A stretch of 7,982 bases of DNA, from positions 1 through 7,982 of the forward strand of contig JAHFFQ010000066.1 of assembly GCA_023247875.1 (NCBI GenBank), given 5' to 3'. Positions 1 to 6,307 of the stretch are shown here, in pieces. The position numbers were made by a program, and so were the translations under genes. Source of the DNA: Candidatus Omnitrophota bacterium. GTDB taxonomy: Bacteria; Omnitrophota; Gorgyraeia; Gygaellales; Profunditerraquicolaceae. The notes under the pieces are model-generated. The model did no database searches, had not been told where the DNA came from, and worked only from the letters and a program-made list of their open reading frames with translations. Every line of letters starts with the position of its first letter. Positions within the stretch are counted from its first letter, which is position 1.

Positions 1-1316
1 TACCCCAGGCGTTCGGGAATACCGGCCAGAAAAGTCAGCAAATGCACGCGGTTAGCAGGATGCAGGATGATTGCCAAATCAAATTTTTTCTTCTTAAGCC
101 TGGAGGCAAATTTAAGGGAACCAAACAGGCCTCTATGCTTTCCCTCCTTATCATAAACAATAACCTCATCCAGATAGGGATTTCCCTCTACGATATCCCT
201 GGCATACGGGGAAACCATCATCGAGATATATGCCTGAGGAAATTTCTGCCTTAAGGCTTTAATTACCGGGGTGGATAACAACACATCGCCTATGCGGTCA
301 GTACGGACAATAAGGATCCGGCGATATTGTTGGCCGTCTTTTTCGCGGGCTAACCCGCTTATATCTTCAAGCATGAATTGAATCTGGCTAAGCACATCCT
401 CCGGCTTTATGCTGGAGAGGCATGCCAGAGAACCAAAAGAGCACTGCGCTTTTTCGCATGGCCGGCAGAAGATATCTTTTTTTATGACTATATTCTTCCC
501 TGACCAGGGGCCGTATTTTTTCTCATCGGTAGGCCCGAATATCGCCGCCACCGGCACATCCAGATAACTGGCCAGATGCATCACCGCGCTGTCATTGGTG
601 ATCAAAAGCCGCGCCTTCATTAACAAAGCCGCCAATTGGCTAATTGTAGTTTTGGCGCAAAGGTCAATAACCTTTCCACCGGAACCATCCCGGATATAAT
701 CGCATACGGGCCTGTCCCCTGCGTCCCCTGCTAAAGCTATCTGCCAACCTTGCGCGCTTAGCCTGCGGCAGAGCCGCCTGAAGTTCTCCTTATCCCAGCG
801 TTTTACATCGCTTCTTGCCCCGGGAGCAATCACGATCAGCTTATCCTCATTGCCGGATTTATGCCGGAGCAGAATATCATCAATATATTTTTTATCCCCG
901 GGGGTTATCCCTATTGACTGGGGTATTTTATTCTCGGGAATAAACTCCGAAAGGCCGGCCCAGTACAGATGCCTATCTTTCATATGCCTGAACTTTCCGG
1001 AAATCACTCGCAAAGGTGAACTTCTTTTCTTAGCAGGCAGAAAGGCGCCGAAGAAGCTGTTGCGCAGGTCCACAACTTCATCAAAACCCTCCCTGCTTAA
1101 GGAGAAAAATAATTTTATTTTCTCTCTCATCCCAGCATGCTTATCAAAGATGACCACCTTCTCTATGGCGGGATTATTAGCAAATATCTCTTTGGGCCTG
1201 GGTGGCACAAGGCAGGTGAACTTTCCTCGCGGGTATTTCCGGCGCAAGGCATCCAACACGGGAAGGGTCAGGATACAGTCCCCGATATTGCTTAAGGTTA
1301 TAAAAAGTATCTTCAT
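1..1316 (-). CDS. Tandem GT9-GT9 glycosyltransferase (heptosyltransferase family), 3' end beyond window
   Basis: Read by hand on the reverse complement, this frame is open from the ATG at 1316-1314 to the window edge (438 codons, no stop). Residues 1 to about 315 form a complete GT9 domain: an N-terminal SNIGD motif (9-13) for the first Rossmann half, IAPGAR near 163-168, TNDSAVMHLA (240-249) and IFGPT (259-263) for donor binding, then four cysteines (C284, C287, C292, C299). After a polar linker of about 15-20 residues, a second GT9 domain starts at about 333, with RTDRIGD at 338-344, and runs off the edge after PERLG. GT9 enzymes transfer heptose or related sugars from nucleotide donors to LPS core at the inner membrane; donor and acceptor are unknown here. 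The start overlaps the upstream GT9 stop as ATGA, with a weak AAGG five bases before it. Two fused GT9 domains are unusual, since family members are normally about 320-350 residues. Confidence 0.88.
   Translation of the reverse strand, partial: MKILFITLSNIGDCILTLPVLDALRRKYPRGKFTCLVPPRPKEIFANNPAIEKVVIFDKHAGMREKIKLFFSLSREGFDEVVDLRNSFFGAFLPAKKRSSPLRVISGKFRHMKDRHLYWAGLSEFIPENKIPQSIGITPGDKKYIDDILLRHKSGNEDKLIVIAPGARSDVKRWDKENFRRLCRRLSAQGWQIALAGDAGDRPVCDYIRDGSGGKVIDLCAKTTISQLAALLMKARLLITNDSAVMHLASYLDVPVAAIFGPTDEKKYGPWSGKNIVIKKDIFCRPCEKAQCSFGSLACLSSIKPEDVLSQIQFMLEDISGLAREKDGQQYRRILIVRTDRIGDVLLSTPVIKALRQKFPQAYISMMVSPYARDIVEGNPYLDEVIVYDKEGKHRGLFGSLKFASRLKKKKFDLAIILHPANRVHLLTFLAGIPERLG
714..731 (-). repeat. 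Perfect 9-base tandem duplication inside the GT9-GT9 gene
   Basis: The plus strand reads GTCCCCTGC twice back to back. In the coding frame this gives Ala-Gly-Asp twice, at residues about 196-201 in the loop that in GT9 proteins usually reads as a glycine followed some residues later by an aspartate. It keeps the frame and looks like a small slippage duplication in a tolerant surface loop. Confidence 0.6.
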
Positions 1317-2350
1317 GCCTGCCTTATTTTTTTAACTTCTGCCAGGACATCATCCGGAGTAACCGCGGCCATGCAGCGGTTATCCCAGCAATTTACCTTA
1401 TAACAGGGTATTACGCAGCCGACATCTTTTTGCAGGATCACTACATTGGTTTCCGGATAAGGGCCGGTGATCTCCCTGGCTGTCGGCCCGAAGATGGCGA
1501 TTATCTTTTTCGCCCCCACGGCATTGGCGATATGCAGAGGCCCTGTGTCAGCGGTAACAAAAAGATCCGCCCTCTTTGCCAAAGCACCCAATTGCTTTAT
1601 ATTAAAAACCCCGCAGGCAACCAGCGGCTTCTCCTTCATCCCATCTTGGATCTGCTTTGCCAGAGTCAGGTCCGCGACACTTCCGGTAATGATCACCTTG
1701 GCCTTAAGCTCAGCAATCAACTTATCGGCCAATCCCTGCCAGTGCTCTTTAGGCCAACGCTTGGGGCGCCAGTTCCCTCCCGGATTAAGCGCCACAACAA
1801 AATCTTCCGGGCTGACGGAATTCCTGATTAGAAAATCATCCACCGCCTTTTGATCCTCGGGGCTGAAAACAAAATCCAGGTACCTGTCCTCCACGCGCAG
1901 GCCGGCCTTTTCAATGACATCCAGGTAATAATCTATGCGGTGCAGGGAATCCTTCTTGGGAGGAGCGATCTTTTTGGTCAGGAGGAATGCGCGCTTTTTA
2001 GTATAATGGCCGATCCTCTCCTCGATTCCGGCCAGCCGGCAGAGAAGCGCGCGGCTGAATGAGCGGTGCAGCAGGAACACCGTATCAAAACCCTTATTCT
2101 TCAGCAGCCTCACGAAGTTAAGCTTGGAAAATATCCCTTTATGCCTGTCCCTCTCGTCAAAAATGATTATTTCATCCAGGCAAGGGTTGTCTTTCAATAC
2201 GAGGTAGCATCGGCTGGGGATAGCGCAGGCAATGTAGCTGTCGGGATAATTCCTGCGGATATTGCGCAGTGTCGCTGTAGAGAACAAAACATCACCCAGC
2301 CAATTGACGTTAAATATAAGTATGCGTTTTGCCAAAAGTTCCTTTGTCAT
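1313..2350 (-). CDS. GT9 family glycosyltransferase (LPS heptosyltransferase-like)
   Basis: This 345-residue protein has the normal length of a single-domain GT9 enzyme, the family of LPS heptosyltransferases WaaC and WaaF. Visible motifs are WLGD (17-20) at the end of the first strand, LHRID (136-140), LNPGGNWRPKRWP (188-200) at the start of the donor-binding half, TADTGPLHIA (266-275) and IFGPT (286-290). A cysteine cluster follows (C312, C316, C321, C326) ahead of the usual C-terminal TPDDV. The role is transfer of a heptose-like sugar to a lipid-linked core on the cytoplasmic face; the true sugar is not predictable. The ATG overlaps the deacetylase stop as ATGA and the stop overlaps the next ATG in the same way, so translation is probably coupled. 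Its first 110 residues closely resemble the second domain of the next gene, suggesting a recent duplication. A specific WaaC or WaaF assignment is not justified. Confidence 0.93.
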   Translation of the reverse strand: MTKELLAKRILIFNVNWLGDVLFSTATLRNIRRNYPDSYIACAIPSRCYLVLKDNPCLDEIIIFDERDRHKGIFSKLNFVRLLKNKGFDTVFLLHRSFSRALLCRLAGIEERIGHYTKKRAFLLTKKIAPPKKDSLHRIDYYLDVIEKAGLRVEDRYLDFVFSPEDQKAVDDFLIRNSVSPEDFVVALNPGGNWRPKRWPKEHWQGLADKLIAELKAKVIITGSVADLTLAKQIQDGMKEKPLVACGVFNIKQLGALAKRADLFVTADTGPLHIANAVGAKKIIAIFGPTAREITGPYPETNVVILQKDVGCVIPCYKVNCWDNRCMAAVTPDDVLAEVKKIRQA

Positions 2351-3138
2351 TTGCGTTTATGCTTCCGGAAAGAATTATAATACCCGCTTAGCCTTGCCCA
2401 GAAATCAAAGAGGTTATCGGAGCTCGGTGAGACGCGCACCCTTTTGATCGCGTATGGATCATAGCTTGAATAATCTCTTCCCAGGGCGGTAGCTACGGCG
2501 TATTTATAACCTGCTTCTTTTACCAGCTCTTTTATATGAGGAGTAAATAAACCTCCCACATAACAAAATCCATCAACCGGGGTTTTGAGCCTCTCCTCAA
2601 ACATTTTCTTGGAATCAATGATCTGCCTTCTTAATTCTGCCTCGGATTTTATATCGATCAAAGGCTCAGGCCCCAGAGTATGGCTGCCGATAGCGATCAG
2701 GCCGGATGCCTGCATTTCCCTGATCTGCTCCCAATTCAGGCGGTCGCCTTGAGGCCTGCCAACTTCATTATAAATGACGAATATTGTCGCCGGTAAACCA
2801 AATTTTTTTAAAACCGGATAGGCGTAAATATAATTATCCTTAAAGCCGTCGTCAAAAGATATGGCAACGGTCTTGGGAGGTGCTTTCTTTTTATCGTGCA
2901 TCAGGCGGCTTACCTCCTCCAAGGTAACGACATTATAACGCTGCGACTTTAAAAACCGCATTTGCCTTTCGAATGACTCCGGAGAAACTATCAGGCTGCG
3001 CATTTGCTGATTAGTTTTCGGATTTACCGAGTGATACATTAGCACCGGGACCATATACAAGCCCCTGGCATAACTAAAGAAAATGGCGGCAATAATCAGA
3101 ATACAGGAAATAAATATTAATCTTCTTTTTCTAAGCAT
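2347..3138 (-). CDS. Membrane-anchored polysaccharide deacetylase-like protein (NodB/CE4 fold) with altered metal site
   Basis: This is a 263-residue protein. Basic residues (RKRR, 3-6) precede a hydrophobic segment at about 7-23, which looks like an uncleaved signal anchor and would place the enzyme on the periplasmic side. VPVLMYHSV (30-38) is the usual opening of the PgaB/IcaB-like deacetylase group. SFDDG (94-98) is NodB motif 1, with the catalytic base D96 and metal ligand D97. Motif 2 normally reads SHTxxH; here it is SHTLGP (152-157), so H153 is kept but the second metal histidine is replaced by P157. Motif 3, usually YPYG, reads YVGG (193-196). CE4 enzymes remove N- or O-acetyl groups from glycans; activity here is doubtful or altered. 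The ATG lies 22 bases inside the upstream GT4 gene; it was chosen because it keeps the anchor. The C-terminus is strongly basic (RKHKRK). Confidence 0.85.
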   Translation of the reverse strand: MLRKRRLIFISCILIIAAIFFSYARGLYMVPVLMYHSVNPKTNQQMRSLIVSPESFERQMRFLKSQRYNVVTLEEVSRLMHDKKKAPPKTVAISFDDGFKDNYIYAYPVLKKFGLPATIFVIYNEVGRPQGDRLNWEQIREMQASGLIAIGSHTLGPEPLIDIKSEAELRRQIIDSKKMFEERLKTPVDGFCYVGGLFTPHIKELVKEAGYKYAVATALGRDYSSYDPYAIKRVRVSPSSDNLFDFWARLSGYYNSFRKHKRK

Positions 3139-4217
3139 TTTTTATAAACCCTCTCGGTTTGATCCACCATATTCTCCCTTGAGAAATTTTCCATAATGAA
3201 TTTGCGGGCCTTCATTCCCAGCTCCTTGCGCAACGGCCGGTCACCAAGCAATTTAATCATCGCTTGAGCTAATCCGGCAGTATCAGCCGGTTCAACCAGC
3301 AGGCCGTTTTCCTTATCCCGGATCAGGGTCTTGATCCCGCCCACGGATGAACCCACGACTGCCAGCCCCTGCGCCATCGCCTCCATCAACGCCAGGCCCA
3401 GCCCTTCCTGTAATGAAGGCATGACAAAAACATCCATTGCCGCCAGTATATCCCGGTTACTCCCCGCCTCCGCCAGGAATAAAACATTGTCTTTAATCCC
3501 TAAATCATTTGCCTCCTCTGCCAGCGCTCTGCCGGTTTTGCCCTCTCCCACGATAAGCAACCTGGCGCAAGGATAGTTTTTTATAACATCCCGCATTGCC
3601 TGAAGAAGATAGGTATGGCCTTTTACATCGGATAGCCGGGCGATAATACCCACCAGGAACCCGTCATTTACACCCAACTCTTTCCTTATCTTTTCTCTTG
3701 CCGAAAAATCCCCGAAACTTGCCGTATCTATGCCGTTATTTATTACGCTTATCTTTTTCTCATCCAGCTTAAAATCCAGGAGCAGATGCTCCTTTACCTG
3801 GCTGCTTATGGCGATCACGGCCTTGCCCCAGCAAGGAAATAACCTGCGCGATAATTTCGGCTTAAAAAAACCGTGGCAGGTAAATACATGGCTGATCCCC
3901 TTATTATAACGGCTTAATAAATCACCCAGAACCTGGGTGGTCCGGCTGTTGGAATGCAGCACATCTATATTAAGCTTTCTGACCTGTCCGCTTAATTTAA
4001 AAAAACTGATAATTATCTTCGGGCTGACCTCTTTTTTTGTATTCAGGGGGACACGGATATGCCCTATCCCGGCTTTCTTGAATTTATCCACCAGCCCCCC
4101 GCCGCTTGAGGTAACATAAACATTATGCCCATCCTCCTTAAGCCCTCCTCCTAAAGTAAGCAGGTAGCTGGAAATCCCTCCTACATTCAGATGATTGGTG
4201 ATAAAGAGTATGTTCAT
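3117..4217 (-). CDS. GT4 family glycosyltransferase
   Basis: A 366-residue retaining glycosyltransferase with GT-B fold. The N-terminal half starts with NHLNVGGISSYL (8-19), whose glycine pair is typical of GT4 acceptor-side loops, and carries TCHGFF (113-118). The C-terminal donor half has GIIARLSDVKGH (190-201), LIVGEGK (221-227) and the EX7E pair E271/E279 in PSLQEGLGLALMEAMAQG, followed by the GG-x-x-x-x-I segment near 293-299 and NGLLVEPAD (304-312). It would transfer a sugar from a nucleotide donor to a growing lipid-linked glycan in the cytoplasm. Start and stop overlap both neighbours: ATGA with the upstream GT4-GT9 gene, and 22 bases with the deacetylase. It is clearly related to the N-terminal half of the upstream protein (same NVGG, SxGGxLV, TCHG and KGH blocks), so the two probably arose by duplication. 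Donor and linkage cannot be told. Confidence 0.94.
   Translation of the reverse strand: MNILFITNHLNVGGISSYLLTLGGGLKEDGHNVYVTSSGGGLVDKFKKAGIGHIRVPLNTKKEVSPKIIISFFKLSGQVRKLNIDVLHSNSRTTQVLGDLLSRYNKGISHVFTCHGFFKPKLSRRLFPCWGKAVIAISSQVKEHLLLDFKLDEKKISVINNGIDTASFGDFSAREKIRKELGVNDGFLVGIIARLSDVKGHTYLLQAMRDVIKNYPCARLLIVGEGKTGRALAEEANDLGIKDNVLFLAEAGSNRDILAAMDVFVMPSLQEGLGLALMEAMAQGLAVVGSSVGGIKTLIRDKENGLLVEPADTAGLAQAMIKLLGDRPLRKELGMKARKFIMENFSRENMVDQTERVYKKCLEKED
3149..3153 (-). promoter_or_regulatory. Probable ribosome binding site (GAGGG) for the deacetylase gene
   Basis: On the minus strand GAGGG lies ten bases before the ATG at 3138-3136, inside the end of the GT4 gene. It supports that ATG, which keeps the membrane anchor, over the internal ATG at residue 29, which would delete it. 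It matters here because this is the one junction without an ATGA overlap. The purine-rich match is partial and could be chance. Confidence 0.4.
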
Positions 4218-6307
4218 TTAAGCAGCTTCTCCACTGCCGCCAGCACCTCTTCCGGGGTGATCGCTATCATACAGCGCTTGGTGCGGCACTTGCTTTTATA
4301 ACAGGGGGAACAGGACAGATCCTTGTTGATCACAACATAATCCTTCCCCGGAGGCAGATGCCTGGCCGCGTCCGTCGGCCCGAAAAGCGCGATAAAGGGA
4401 GTTCCTACCGCCGAGGCTATGTGCAAAGGGGATGAGTCCGCGGAAATAAACACATGGCATTTTTTGATCAGGCTAGCCAGTTCGTTGACGCTGGTCTTGC
4501 CGCAGGCATTGATGACTTTGGTATTTTTTAAGGAGCTGATAAGCATATTCGCATAAACCAGGTCATGCTCTGTGCCGGTAACCACCACGCGGATATCCCG
4601 GAAACCCAGCTCCTCGCAAAGCTTAAGCAAATACTGGCGCGGCCAAAGTTTGGTGCTCCACTTTTGGGAGGCGCTGATATTGATCCCCACGACCTTCTGT
4701 GTTTCGCTAAGCCACTGGCTGTTTAAAAGCTCATCCACATGTTTTACATCCTCAGGCGACGGCCAAAGTTCAAGACGGTTATCCAACAGGTCAATACCGA
4801 GCATCTTCAATATCCTGAATTGATGCGTTACCGGGTCAATCCTGGGCTTCAAGTCTTTGATGCGGTGATTGAGCAGGAAGGAAAGCTTCTTATTATCATA
4901 ACCATACCGGTTAACGCATCCTGAAAGATAAGCCAACATGTGGCTTGAGCGGCTGTTCTGCATGTCAATTGCTATATCAAAGCTCTTTTTCCGCAATATT
5001 CTGCCGATATTCCACAGGCCATTAAACCCCTTATCTTTATTCTTTAAGTCACAGACCAGCAGTTCGTCAATGTAGGGGCACCTTAAAAGAACATCCTTGG
5101 ACTCTTCGCCGACCAGGAAACTGACCTTGAAATTTTCCCGGGGAAATTTCTCCCGGATCGCCCTCAGGGCTGCCGTAGAAAGGATTATGTCCCCCAGAGA
5201 AGAGAGTTTGATCATCAGGATCTTAAAATTACTCAGGGCATCGCGGTAAACATCTAAAGTGTTCTTGACCATTAACTCCACATTATATTTTTCTTTAACC
5301 TTGGCATAGGCGTTTTCCGCTAAGGCGCGGGCTAACCCCGTATCTTTAAAAATACGCATCGCGGCATCAGCTATTGCTTTGGGATCAGCCGGAGGCACCA
5401 AAAGCCCGTTCTCACCATCTTCGATAATATCAACTACCCCTCCTACTTTAGTGGCTACCACCGGAACCCCGGCTGCCTGGGCCTCCACTACCACCCTGCC
5501 GAATGCCTCATGGGTAGTGGTAGCTAAAACCACAAGGTCCAGATGCGCCAATATCCCGGGGATATCCCGCTGCGTGCCTAAAAATTCCGTGCAATGCCAA
5601 AGCCCGAGCCTGCGCGTTAAAACCTGCACCTCCTCCTTATACGCCTCCTTGGATGCCGGGGCATCCCCGATGATCCAGATCTTCAGCCGGGGCACTGACC
5701 TATAGATGCGCGCCATGGCTTTAATAAAATGCAGATGGCCCTTTAAAGGAGTGATCCTGCCGATAATCCCCACATTAAAATCCTCTTTCCTTTTTGCCTG
5801 GGGATCAAGGTATTTAAATCTCTCCAGATCCACGCTGCGGGGAACAAGCCTGATCCTTTCATGCGGCACCATAAAATCCTCGATCATATGCCTGGCAATT
5901 ACATTGCTTAAGACGATCACTCTCTTTGCCCAACCCATCACCAAACTAAAAAAATGCTTCTTGTAATAACCGTGGCAGGTAGTAATAAATACCGCCTTGC
6001 CCCTACGGCAGGCAAAAAAAGCGATCCAGGCAGGCACGCGCGAACGGGCATGCACTATTTCTATCTCCTCATTTTTGATGATCTCCGCCAGCTGGGGGAT
6101 CAATTTAAATATGGAAACAATGGATTTCTTATGCACTGGCAGGGTATAATGTTTAGCCCCGCCTGCCTCCAGCTCCTTGACCAGAGCGCCTCCGGCAGAG
6201 ACCACCACTGCTTTATGGCCCAGGCGCACCAGGTATTTACAGAGGTCCACTGTCCCGGTCTCTACCCCTCCCACATTGAGTTCGGGTAATATCTGCAATA
6301 TTCTCAT
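4214..6307 (-). CDS. Fused GT4-GT9 bifunctional glycosyltransferase
   Basis: The 697-residue protein holds two complete enzymes in one frame. Residues 1 to about 357 are a GT4 domain: LNVGGVETGTVDL (10-22), TTCHGYY (109-115), GIIGRITPLKGH (180-191), the EX7E pair E267/E275 in HEAFGRVVVEAQ, and NGLLVPPADP (300-309). Residues about 361-697 are a GT9 domain: SSLGD (369-373), NISASQKWSTKLWP (543-556), SADSSPLHIASA (622-633), LFGPT (641-645) and a cysteine cluster C666, C669, C674, C679. There is almost no linker between them. The protein could add two successive sugars to an LPS-type core, a retaining GT4 step plus an inverting GT9 step; this is inference. It starts and ends in ATGA overlaps with its neighbours. 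The only Shine-Dalgarno-like GGAGG upstream is about 16 bases from the ATG, too far to be good, so coupling to the upstream gene is likely. An assembly indel at the seam is the main alternative to a true fusion. Confidence 0.92.
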   Translation of the reverse strand: MRILQILPELNVGGVETGTVDLCKYLVRLGHKAVVVSAGGALVKELEAGGAKHYTLPVHKKSIVSIFKLIPQLAEIIKNEEIEIVHARSRVPAWIAFFACRRGKAVFITTCHGYYKKHFFSLVMGWAKRVIVLSNVIARHMIEDFMVPHERIRLVPRSVDLERFKYLDPQAKRKEDFNVGIIGRITPLKGHLHFIKAMARIYRSVPRLKIWIIGDAPASKEAYKEEVQVLTRRLGLWHCTEFLGTQRDIPGILAHLDLVVLATTTHEAFGRVVVEAQAAGVPVVATKVGGVVDIIEDGENGLLVPPADPKAIADAAMRIFKDTGLARALAENAYAKVKEKYNVELMVKNTLDVYRDALSNFKILMIKLSSLGDIILSTAALRAIREKFPRENFKVSFLVGEESKDVLLRCPYIDELLVCDLKNKDKGFNGLWNIGRILRKKSFDIAIDMQNSRSSHMLAYLSGCVNRYGYDNKKLSFLLNHRIKDLKPRIDPVTHQFRILKMLGIDLLDNRLELWPSPEDVKHVDELLNSQWLSETQKVVGINISASQKWSTKLWPRQYLLKLCEELGFRDIRVVVTGTEHDLVYANMLISSLKNTKVINACGKTSVNELASLIKKCHVFISADSSPLHIASAVGTPFIALFGPTDAARHLPPGKDYVVINKDLSCSPCYKSKCRTKRCMIAITPEEVLAAVEKLLK

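Noticed and set aside
345..358. GCGGG/CCCGC inverted repeat with four-base loop in the GT9-GT9 linker
   Set aside because: It could resemble a terminator stem, but on the transcribed strand it is followed by a run of A rather than T, and it lies inside an open frame. The stem is only five base pairs.
850..1335. Plus-strand ORF of 161 codons
   Set aside because: It lies entirely opposite the GT9-GT9 gene, shows no recognisable domain and has the low-complexity look of an antisense shadow; the minus frame carries clear GT9 motifs.
5954..6289. Plus-strand ORF of 111 codons, and similar ones elsewhere on the plus strand
   Set aside because: All are antisense to strongly supported glycosyltransferase or acyltransferase genes and lack domain motifs or ribosome binding sites.
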